From the NCBI GenBank assembly GCA_002293045.1, contig DBCM01000146.1:1-14638 (forward strand): a DNA stretch of 14,638 nucleotides. Direction: 5' to 3'. The DNA is from Flavobacteriales bacterium UBA958 (GTDB lineage Bacteria > Bacteroidota > Bacteroidia > Flavobacteriales_D > Crocinitomicaceae). A model generated the notes under the pieces. That model was not told where the DNA came from, did not search any database, and saw only the letters and a list, made by a program, of their open reading frames with translations. Position 1 is the first letter of the stretch. Each line of letters begins with the position of its first letter. Shown here one piece after another: positions 1 through 6,724 of this stretch. A program made the translations under genes and the position numbers.

Positions 1-272
1 TAGTTTACTTTTCCGCTTAATTCAGCACCCGCTTTGAAACGAACTGATTTTTTAGCAGCAATTTTGATCACTGCACCAGTCTTAGGGTTTCTTCCATTTC
101 GCTCTTTGCGATCTGAAATTGAAAAAGATCCGAATCCTACTAAAGAAATACGGTCTCCTGACTTCAATGCTCCCGTAGAAACATCAACAAACGCATCAAG
201 CGCTCTTTTTGCATCCGCTTTTGACAAATTAGCAGCAGCTGCCATTGCGTCGATTAGTTCTGCTTTGTTCAT
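1..272 (-). CDS. hup: HU family DNA-binding protein (stop codon cut by window edge)
   Basis: Small nucleoid-associated protein that binds and bends DNA as a dimer. The minus strand reads MNKAELIDAMAAAANLSKAD at the N-terminus, the typical HU opening helix. The core GDRISLVGFGSFSI (about residues 39-52) is the HU hallmark, and RNGRNPKTGAVIKI (about 58-71) is the DNA-intercalating arm with the conserved RNP tip. Ninety residues are visible, ending AELSGKVN, which is the usual full length for HU. The last two bases of the window read TA on this strand, so the stop codon is probably split by the edge. The ATG at 272 is chosen because it gives the canonical MNKAEL start. A TATATTTG promoter motif lies 41 bp upstream, and the gene is divergent from crtD. 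HU and IHF-type paralogues are hard to separate; HU is favoured by the arm sequence. The symbol is generic. Confidence 0.95.
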   Translation of the reverse strand, partial: MNKAELIDAMAAAANLSKADAKRALDAFVDVSTGALKSGDRISLVGFGSFSISDRKERNGRNPKTGAVIKIAAKKSVRFKAGAELSGKVN

Positions 273-313
273 AATGAATTTTTTTAAAAGGTTAATAAAA
301 ACGTTTAACGGGA

Positions 314-321
314 CAAATATA
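314..321 (-). promoter_or_regulatory. Candidate -7 promoter element for the HU gene
   Basis: The minus strand carries TATATTTG, a full match to the Bacteroidota sigma-A -7 consensus TAnnTTTG, 41 bp upstream of the HU ATG. About 21 bp further upstream is a T-rich stretch (TTTTC) that could serve as a weak -33 element. The assignment rests on the motif and its position only. Confidence 0.5.
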
Positions 322-370
322 TCTGAATATCTTACCCGAAAACCTGTAAGGCTTGAAAAATCTAAGAAAA

Positions 371-399
371 TGTTGAAAAAACTATATTTTTGTTGAAAA
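371..399. repeat. Short direct repeat TGTTGAAAA around the crtD -7 box
   Basis: TGTTGAAAA occurs at 371-379 and again at 391-399, spaced by exactly 20 bp (about two helical turns), with the candidate crtD -7 box between and partly overlapping the second copy. That geometry would suit a dimeric regulator, but the sequence is AT-rich and such short repeats can arise by chance. Confidence 0.35.
385..392 (+). promoter_or_regulatory. Candidate -7 promoter element for crtD
   Basis: The plus strand reads TATTTTTG, matching TAnnTTTG, 58 bp upstream of the crtD ATG at 451. No TTG is correctly spaced for a -33 element (nearest candidates end 9 or 29 bp away), so confidence is limited. It lies in the divergent HU-crtD spacer. 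Confidence 0.35.
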
Positions 400-450
400 G
401 GTAGCTATAAACATGAACTGTTTTTGTGTTTTGTTGTTCAAACCCATGAT

Positions 451-1923
451 ATGAAAGAAGAGGTAATCGTTATTGGTAGCGGTGTTGGTGGCTTAGCTGC
501 AGCGATTCGTTTAGCCAAATTGGGAAATAAAGTTACCGTTTACGAGAAGAATGAATTTATCGGAGGTAAGGTTCATACCCGAGATTTTAGTGGATATCGC
601 TATGACATGGGGCCATCTGTTTTTACCGAGCCTCATCTCATTGAAGAACTCATTGCGCTTGGTTTGGATCAAAAACCTTTTGAATATCATGCCTTGCCAG
701 AGTCTTTTCGGTATTTTTTTCCAGATGGTACGTCATACACCTTACCAACCGGCACCGAGGAAACTATCAAGGTGTTGGTAGAGGAGTTTGATGAAAATCC
801 GCAACGCGTGCGCGCCTATTTAAATCGTCTCAAAAGAAACTATGAAGTACTCAAACCCGTGTTCATTGAGACGACGCTCCATCGCTTTGCGCACCTCTTT
901 AACAAGCAGTTAATTCCCGCAATTCTCCACATTCCTCGGTATGGCTTACTCACTACCATGAATGGGTTTTCAAACCGATTTTTCAAGCATCCGAAATCGG
1001 TTCAACTGATGAATCGCTATGCAACATACAATGGAAGCGATCCGTACAAAACTCCAGGATTACTCAGTATTATTGCTCATTTGGAGCTTAATGAAGCTAT
1101 TTATTTCCCAAAAGGCGGTATGGTTTCCATTACAAAAGGCTTAGCGGAGGCGGCGCGCTCTTTGGGGGTTGTGCTCCATTCAAACAGCCCTGTGGAATCC
1201 ATTGAGGTGACGAATGGTCGTGTTGTTGGGGTGCGGGTAAATAATACCGTAGTTCCAGCATCGATCGTAGTTAGCAATGCAGATGCCCACTTCACGTATG
1301 AGCACCTGATGCCCACGGTCAAACGGCCAACAAAGATTTTAAATCAAGAATTATCCTCTTCTGCAGTCGTTTTTTATTGGGGAATTAACCGAGAATTCAG
1401 CAATTTGGGTGTTCATAATATGTTTTTTGCGAAGGATTATCAAGCGGAATTTAAAGCGATTTTTGAAACAAAAACACTAATAGACGATCCCAGCATTTAT
1501 GTGCACATCAGCTCAAAAGCGGAACCTTCTGATGCGCCTCCAGGTTGTGAAAATTGGTTTGTCATGGTTAACGCGCCCGTCAATATTGGACAAGATTGGA
1601 CCGCGTTGGTGGCACAGCTCCGAAAGCATGTTTTAAATAAACTATCTGCGTCTCTCGGGCTAGACATTGAACCCTTTATCGTAACCGAACATGTCAACGA
1701 TCCTTTAAGGCTTCAGCACACCTACAATGGTAAAGGCGGGTCTATTTACGGAAACAGTTCAAATTCTGCCTTAGCCGCGTTTTATCGGCACCCCAATCAT
1801 GCGCCGGAGGTGAAAGGCCTTTATTTTGCTGGGGTAACTGTTCATCCTGGAGGAGGAATCCCTTTGGCGGTCAGCGGAGCAAAAATAATTGAGCGTATGG
1901 TTAGGGACGATTTTCCGAATTAG
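451..1923 (+). CDS. crtD: CrtD-like carotenoid desaturase (phytoene desaturase family FAD oxidoreductase)
   Basis: Predicted FAD-dependent carotenoid desaturase of the CrtI superfamily, 490 residues, a normal family length. The N-terminus has the Rossmann dinucleotide fold VIVIGSGVGGLAAAIRLAKL with GSGVGG at residues 9-14 and an acidic ribose-binding E32 in VYEKN. The segment GGKVHTRDFSGYRYDMGPSV (38-57) and the central FYWGI and GCENWFVMVN stretches resemble the flavobacterial 1-hydroxycarotenoid 3,4-desaturase (CrtD) branch rather than classical CrtI. The C-terminal FAD-contact motif GLYFAGVTVHPGGGIPLAVS (456-475) is intact. The ATG at 451 is chosen over an in-frame TTG at 424, whose extra nine residues are not conserved-looking and precede the expected MKEEVIVIG start. 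It is the only plus-strand gene; no phytoene synthase, lycopene cyclase or CrtC hydratase is in view. Its 3' end overlaps the convergent TPR gene by 23 bp. CrtD versus another CrtI-family desaturase or isomerase cannot be proven by eye. Confidence 0.88.
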   Translation: MKEEVIVIGSGVGGLAAAIRLAKLGNKVTVYEKNEFIGGKVHTRDFSGYRYDMGPSVFTEPHLIEELIALGLDQKPFEYHALPESFRYFFPDGTSYTLPTGTEETIKVLVEEFDENPQRVRAYLNRLKRNYEVLKPVFIETTLHRFAHLFNKQLIPAILHIPRYGLLTTMNGFSNRFFKHPKSVQLMNRYATYNGSDPYKTPGLLSIIAHLELNEAIYFPKGGMVSITKGLAEAARSLGVVLHSNSPVESIEVTNGRVVGVRVNNTVVPASIVVSNADAHFTYEHLMPTVKRPTKILNQELSSSAVVFYWGINREFSNLGVHNMFFAKDYQAEFKAIFETKTLIDDPSIYVHISSKAEPSDAPPGCENWFVMVNAPVNIGQDWTALVAQLRKHVLNKLSASLGLDIEPFIVTEHVNDPLRLQHTYNGKGGSIYGNSSNSALAAFYRHPNHAPEVKGLYFAGVTVHPGGGIPLAVSGAKIIERMVRDDFPN

Positions 1924-2740
1924 GCGCTTGAACCGTTGTAAATCCCTTGAGTAACTTTGGGCGGTCGTTCACCTTTAAATCAAAATATAAGCGTTTAGTT
2001 TTTTCTTTACCGCGCTGCGAATATCTGATATTAACGGTACTTAACGCTTCGGTTGAAACAACAGTATAAAAAATGAAACTTCCTTTGGGCGACCTCAGCA
2101 AGCGAAGGTAGCGCTCCATGTTTGCTAGATTCCCAACCTGAATTGGATGTTTTTTTGTAGTACCATAGCACCTTGAAGAACTTTTTTCTGTTAAAAGGAG
2201 CAAGGGATTTTTCTCAAATCCTTCATATAAAGAATCATTACATGCGTTCAGTTTAATTCGCGGCACTTCAAAGCCTTTTGATTGTGCATTCCTGTAATCG
2301 GTGCATGCAAAATCGTACAGTCCTTTTAACTCATAGAGGTAGGCGCGATGATAGTAAGCTACAGCATATTCCCGTTCAATTTGAATGGCTTGTGTTAGAT
2401 CAACAATGGCGCCATCGTATCGACCGAGGTACATTTTTGTTAATCCGCGATTAAACCATACTTTTCCGTATGCCGGATTCAGTCCAATACAAGTACCGAA
2501 ATCATTCAGGGCATCTTCGTATTCCCCAATCATATTTTTAGCCATCCCTCGATTATACCATGCATAGGCATCCAGGGGAAGTACTTCAATGGCTTTAGTG
2601 AACGATTCAATTGCACCGACATAATCTCCTTGTTTCGCTTTATTTAAGCCTTCTTGATGGTTGATTTCTAAGGCACGTTCTTGGCCTGTAACAGTCGAAT
2701 AACTGAGAATAATTAGTACGTAGGTTAGGAGTTTTTTCAT
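1901..2740 (-). CDS. Secreted TPR-repeat protein
   Basis: A 279-residue protein with a Sec signal peptide (MKKLLTYVLIILSYSTVTGQ, cleavage near residue 19-20), so periplasmic or cell-surface. Four tetratricopeptide repeats follow at about 26-55, 57-89, 91-123 and 125-157; WYNRGMAKNMIGEYEDALND and the parallel AWYNRG, VWFNRG and AYYHRA helices show the periodicity. TPR solenoids mediate protein-protein binding. After residue 180 a separate C-terminal region carries CYGTTKKHPIQVG followed by ERYLRLLRSPKG. From memory this resembles a small domain in Bacteroidota lipoproteins, where a Tyr-Gly...Asn-Pro-Ile...Val-Gly motif precedes a helix and GPNG-like turn; the resemblance is tentative. The start overlaps the stop of the upstream glycosidase-domain gene by 4 bp (ATGA), implying translational coupling. 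The 3' end overlaps convergent crtD. The exact binding partner is unknown. Confidence 0.88.
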   Translation of the reverse strand: MKKLLTYVLIILSYSTVTGQERALEINHQEGLNKAKQGDYVGAIESFTKAIEVLPLDAYAWYNRGMAKNMIGEYEDALNDFGTCIGLNPAYGKVWFNRGLTKMYLGRYDGAIVDLTQAIQIEREYAVAYYHRAYLYELKGLYDFACTDYRNAQSKGFEVPRIKLNACNDSLYEGFEKNPLLLLTEKSSSRCYGTTKKHPIQVGNLANMERYLRLLRSPKGSFIFYTVVSTEALSTVNIRYSQRGKEKTKRLYFDLKVNDRPKLLKGFTTVQAPNSENRP

Positions 2741-3876
2741 TCTTTTAGACTTACCCCGATATAAATTGGTGATCGTTGAATAAAATTCTTACGAAACAAT
2801 TCCATCCCGACCTTATCTACAAATGTACCAGCATCCACGTAATTGTTGAACGCAGAGAATTCCATTGCGTAACCGGGACTCTTAAATGCATATTGTAAGG
2901 CTATTCCCGCATCAAACAGGGTTGCATGCTTTACCCCAATAAGTTTTGCAAGTTGAGTAATTTCTTTAACGTCCAACAAGCCACCGTTGCCTGAGGCGAT
3001 AAATACGATGCTGCCATCTGCCTTTTCTCCAACCAAATTGCGATAGGTACGTTGTCTCCACTTTGGAAAAGAATTGTTTAATATGTAGTCGAAAATCACA
3101 CCATTTTTCATGGTTGACGGGTGCGCTTGACACGAATATTGGGGAGTGTTTTTGTAGGAGTCAAAAATCGAACTTGGCCCCGCATGCGGGATTCCATCGA
3201 TTACTTTGAAATAGCCAGAGGAACTACTTTTGGATTGATATTGTTGGCTGCAATAAATCACTTCGCCCAAGGCCTGATTGGAAGGGTCGTAAAAGCTTGC
3301 ATTGATTAAAAAGCTACTTTCTTTGCGTTCGTTTGCTTCAGAAACCGAAAGCGGAGCAAAATCTCTGTTAGGGTCCGCGACCAGATAAAATTCATTGCTT
3401 GTATTAAACGTAAATACATTTACCCGCTGTGAAATGATAAGATTGAGTAAGCGTCCTGCAAGGCCAGGTTGGTTGCGTTTGACATTAATGGAATGGATTC
3501 TAACGCTGGGACTCGAATAGGTTTCACTCAGATCAACTGTGTTGGCTTTATCAAGTGGAGTCCATGTACCATTTTCTTCTATGTTCAGCGGTTGAGCTCG
3601 GTCGAGTAAATAGGCATAGTTGGTTTCGGAACGAAGCATACTGCATAGAAAACCAGCACTGATAAAAAAGAGTACGAGAAATATATTTTTAAACAGGCCT
3701 AGTCCTTTGGTGGCATGTCCCGTTAATTTTCTGATTCCCAATCTTCCCCCGAAGAAGAGTAGCGTAATGGCTAAAAAAGGCATGAGTCCGTTGTAAAAGA
3801 CCAAGAGCAGCCAGCAACCCATGAACAATCCGAAAACTGCCGCAAAATGAATGAAATTTAATCCGGGTTTGGCCAT
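2737..3876 (-). CDS. Membrane-anchored phosphodiester glycosidase (NAGPA-like) domain protein
   Basis: A 379-residue protein with hydrophobic segments at about 8-27, 30-44 and 62-80, then a large presumably extracytoplasmic domain. That domain matches the NAGPA phosphodiester-glycosidase family (PF09992): INASFYDPSNQALGEVI (191-207) corresponds to the family N-G-x-F-F/Y-D motif. RQRTYRNLVGEKADGSIVFI (274-293), the following SGNGGLLDVKEITQLAKLIG, and HATLFDAGIALQYA (317-330) correspond to the regular-dG-lxxEla-lG-LDGG pattern. The usual LDGG is FDAG here. Family members hydrolyse sugar phosphodiesters or remodel cell-wall polymers; the substrate here is unknown. GGAGGA abuts the ATG directly, too close for a normal Shine-Dalgarno, and TAGTTTTG (3882-3889) fits the -7 motif but would give an almost leaderless mRNA. 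The gene leads a two-gene operon with the TPR protein. The 110 bp gap to the TolC gene holds no clear terminator. Confidence 0.82.
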   Translation of the reverse strand: MAKPGLNFIHFAAVFGLFMGCWLLLVFYNGLMPFLAITLLFFGGRLGIRKLTGHATKGLGLFKNIFLVLFFISAGFLCSMLRSETNYAYLLDRAQPLNIEENGTWTPLDKANTVDLSETYSSPSVRIHSINVKRNQPGLAGRLLNLIISQRVNVFTFNTSNEFYLVADPNRDFAPLSVSEANERKESSFLINASFYDPSNQALGEVIYCSQQYQSKSSSSGYFKVIDGIPHAGPSSIFDSYKNTPQYSCQAHPSTMKNGVIFDYILNNSFPKWRQRTYRNLVGEKADGSIVFIASGNGGLLDVKEITQLAKLIGVKHATLFDAGIALQYAFKSPGYAMEFSAFNNYVDAGTFVDKVGMELFRKNFIQRSPIYIGVSLKE

Positions 3877-3986
3877 TCCTCCAAAACTAATAAAATAATA
3901 TCACGAGGCAAGGAGCGACGTTGAAATTGATGCGATGGATTAGGGTCATAAAGTACTCCAGTCAAGGATTTTTTTATTTCTAGACA

Positions 3987-5360
3987 TTAGAACAGGGTCG
4001 CCGTGGCAAATCCCAAGCTGTAACCAAGCTGTTTGTTTTTTGTCTGCCATTCCAGATATTTAAGCTGGGATTGAATGTAATTTAGTTCACGCATATTGAT
4101 TAAGAACAACGAGCTTTCTCCGTTTTCAAACATATTGCGTTCGGCATCCAAGAGTTGTTTGGAGTCGATGGCGGTTCGCTGATAAATTTCTAATTGAATG
4201 AGACTGTTCGCCAATTCGATGCGTGCATTACTAATCTTCATGTTGAGTTGGGCGCGAAGTTGGGAGAGACTCAGTTCGGTTTCTTCTACTTTTAGTTTTG
4301 CCAAGGCTAGATCCCCACGTTCCTTTCTGAGAAATAAGGGCATTTCTACTGAAAATCCCCATTTATAGTCGTTTATATCCAGATCACTGAAGGGGTTGTA
4401 ATTCACGGGTTCATTGAGGATGTTATAATTCAATTGAATCGATGGTTTTAATCGGTCGGCTTTTAGTTTTTGATCAATGCTTAGCATGTCTCGTTTGAAT
4501 CCAGTGATTTTCAAATATGGATGATTTTCAAGAAGTGAATCTTGAATCATTTGGATTTCTGCACTCGGTTTCCAATCTGCGCGAAGGAGGGGAGTAGTTG
4601 TTTCACCAAGCGCTAAGGGCTCCTGATTTTCTGTCCATAAATACGTGGATTGTTGGTTGCATTTCTCTCGATAGTTGGCTTCAGCATCTCGCAATAAACT
4701 CAGTCGATTTTGTACTTGAAGTCCAGCCTCCACGGTATCAATGTATGCACGGTCTCCTAACAAGGCCGTTTGTTGAACAGCTTGAAATCGCTGCAGGGCT
4801 ATGTCGTAAGCTTCTTGAAGAATCTCACGAGAATGGTACGCTAAAAACCACTCCCAATAGGCATAACCGGTTTCGTAGAGTACTTTATTTACTTGTAATT
4901 GTCGTTCTTCTTCGGTCGATTCTTGATTAATTCTTGCGCTTTTTAAATCCGCTCTTCGCTGATCAATGAGCAAGCCTTGTCCGAGGTTTGCTCCGACTCC
5001 ACCGTAGAAAAGGCCGCCACTGGGAGTTTTAGCCTGAGGGTCAAGAAAGGATCCTCTGTTGCTTTCTACCCCGGTTTTAAGCGTAAGTCCGTACCATGTA
5101 GGGTATTTAATGCCGTAGTCACCGACTGAATAATATTGTTTGCCATCAAAGTATTTTTGGTCTAAGCTTCCATATACCTTCGGGTCAAAACTTCCCTTCG
5201 CCTTTAGTAGGTATGCATCTCCATATTTTGGCTGAAGGTCACTCAGTTTAATTAAGGGATGATTCTGTTTAACCATGGAGATAAACGCATCTTCCGTGAG
5301 CGGTTGTTGGGCACGAACCACCAGAGAAAATACGAGTATAATTAAAAGAAAATGCCTCAT
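3987..5360 (-). CDS. TolC-family outer membrane efflux protein
   Basis: Outer-membrane channel component of a tripartite exporter. It has 457 residues, typical for the family, with a clear signal peptide (MRHFLLIILVFSLVVRA, cut before Q18). The N-terminal LTEDAFISMVKQNHPLIKLS is the standard opening of OEP-family proteins. Long amphipathic helices follow: around 136-200, the segment with QVQNRLSLLRDAEANYREKC, and a second repeat ending ERNMFENGESSLFLINMREL, a TolC-family signature before the last coiled-coil helix. The start overlaps the stop of the HlyD-type adaptor by 4 bp (ATGA), and this is the last gene of the TetR-ABC-HlyD-TolC operon. TolC trimers span the outer membrane and reach across the periplasm to the adaptor. 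The substrate is not evident. Confidence 0.93.
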   Translation of the reverse strand: MRHFLLIILVFSLVVRAQQPLTEDAFISMVKQNHPLIKLSDLQPKYGDAYLLKAKGSFDPKVYGSLDQKYFDGKQYYSVGDYGIKYPTWYGLTLKTGVESNRGSFLDPQAKTPSGGLFYGGVGANLGQGLLIDQRRADLKSARINQESTEEERQLQVNKVLYETGYAYWEWFLAYHSREILQEAYDIALQRFQAVQQTALLGDRAYIDTVEAGLQVQNRLSLLRDAEANYREKCNQQSTYLWTENQEPLALGETTTPLLRADWKPSAEIQMIQDSLLENHPYLKITGFKRDMLSIDQKLKADRLKPSIQLNYNILNEPVNYNPFSDLDINDYKWGFSVEMPLFLRKERGDLALAKLKVEETELSLSQLRAQLNMKISNARIELANSLIQLEIYQRTAIDSKQLLDAERNMFENGESSLFLINMRELNYIQSQLKYLEWQTKNKQLGYSLGFATATLF

Positions 5361-6712
5361 TTTTTGGGAGTTGATTTTGAGTCTTTCGACGTTTTTTCAG
5401 TATAAAAATCTGGAGGAAACCCGTTGATGTTTCGCCATAATTCATAACCAATCGCAACATCCTTAAGCAGCAGCATGGCATTTACGCCACCACCTACACG
5501 GAGTGCCTTCGGCCAAGGATGGTCTTTTTTATCAGGTGCAATTAGAATTCTAAACATTCCATTTTCGGAACTAAAATTATCGATGGCAAATACAGTGCCT
5601 CCAAAGGTACCAAAGCTGTTATTGGGCCATCCGGAAAAAATAATTGCGGGCCATCCATCAAATTGCATACGAACCGGCTGACCTTTTCGGACCAAGGGGT
5701 AATCCATGGGACGGATATACATTTCCACGGCTAGATCATAATTGAGCGGCATGATGGTCGCAAGTTCTTGCCCTGCTTTAATGGTCTCACCAATTCCACT
5801 GCTTAATATTTTGGTTACGTATCCATCTTGTGGGGCAAGAATGAGGTAATTACCATTACGTATGGAATATCCTGCGGCTTGACTTTGAAGTTTGGTAACA
5901 TCCACCTCCGCATCGTACATGTTGGTCATGGCCGACATTTTCTCCGATTCGGCTTTCGCTATTTCGTCGCGGTATTTCGCCTCGGTAGACCGAACTTCAA
6001 CTTTCGCATCGATCAGGTCGTTTCTACTTTGTAAGAGTTTTTGTTGAGCCGAAATCATGGAGGCTTGAGCGCGTTGCATTGCCATTCGACGGGTTTCTAC
6101 TTCCGTTTGAGATTTTAAGCCTTGATTCAGTAATTTTTCAAAACGGGTTAACTGATCTTTAGCAATGTCATAATTAGTCTCCGCTGCTTGAAACTCTATA
6201 CTGTCGGCCGTTATTTTAAGTCGCGCTTGTCGATACTTGATTTTTGCCTGCTGTAATTTAAGTTGAGACGTTTCAATTAACGCATCAATTCGCTGGTCTA
6301 ATGCGCTTACTTTCTGTTCATAGGAAACTACGCTAAGTTCTTTGTTCTTAATTTGTTGCTGCGTTCGATTGATTAATTGGGGGTCAAAATACCCATCTTT
6401 TACTTCCGAAATGACCACGATGGTGTCCCCTTTGTTTACAAAGTCACCGTCTTTTACAAACCAAGTTTCAATCCGTCCTGCAATGATAGAATTAATGGTT
6501 TGTGGTCGTTGCTCAGGCCGGAGTGTTGTTATTTTCCCATTAGACCGAATGTTCTGGGTCCAAGGCAACAACATGATAAGCAGGACCAAGCCTCCGATAA
6601 TGTAAAGTGCTCTTCTTAATTTCGGCGCAGAGACCTCCTGATTTACTTTTTGATAAGCAACAAATTGATTTTCATCAATTTCGTTTTTATTATTCGGTGA
6701 AATGTTTAACAT
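5357..6712 (-). CDS. HlyD-family periplasmic adaptor (membrane fusion protein)
   Basis: A 451-residue adaptor linking the inner-membrane ABC protein to the TolC-like channel. A cytoplasmic N-terminus of about 32 residues precedes a single membrane anchor (about 33-50, LRRALYIIGGLVLLIMLLPW). The first half of the lipoyl/biotinyl-like hairpin is at about 73-103 (SIIAGRIETWFVKDGDFVNK). A long coiled-coil hairpin rich in K, Q, E, A runs from about 113 to 278. The second lipoyl half is at about 289-322 (YLILAPQDGYVTKILSSGIG), then a beta-barrel region containing VRKGQPVRMQFDGWPA. The C-terminal tail is charged and hydrophilic. The gene lies 12 bp after the ABC stop and overlaps the TolC start by 4 bp. 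The architecture is that of type 1 secretion or peptide-export adaptors rather than RND adaptors. Confidence 0.93.
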   Translation of the reverse strand: MLNISPNNKNEIDENQFVAYQKVNQEVSAPKLRRALYIIGGLVLLIMLLPWTQNIRSNGKITTLRPEQRPQTINSIIAGRIETWFVKDGDFVNKGDTIVVISEVKDGYFDPQLINRTQQQIKNKELSVVSYEQKVSALDQRIDALIETSQLKLQQAKIKYRQARLKITADSIEFQAAETNYDIAKDQLTRFEKLLNQGLKSQTEVETRRMAMQRAQASMISAQQKLLQSRNDLIDAKVEVRSTEAKYRDEIAKAESEKMSAMTNMYDAEVDVTKLQSQAAGYSIRNGNYLILAPQDGYVTKILSSGIGETIKAGQELATIMPLNYDLAVEMYIRPMDYPLVRKGQPVRMQFDGWPAIIFSGWPNNSFGTFGGTVFAIDNFSSENGMFRILIAPDKKDHPWPKALRVGGGVNAMLLLKDVAIGYELWRNINGFPPDFYTEKTSKDSKSTPKK

Positions 6713-6724
6713 ACGTGTTTTGTA

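Noticed and set aside
34..396. Plus-strand open frame of 120 codons at the left edge
   Set aside because: It is antisense to the HU gene, whose 90-residue product is unmistakable; the predicted plus-strand protein resembles nothing.
424..450. Upstream TTG start for the carotenoid desaturase
   Set aside because: It would add nine residues before the canonical N-terminal Rossmann strand; the ATG at 451 gives the normal family start.
4598..4930. Plus-strand open frame of 110 codons inside the tolC-like gene
   Set aside because: Antisense shadow of a well-supported outer membrane efflux protein, with no start signal or recognisable product.
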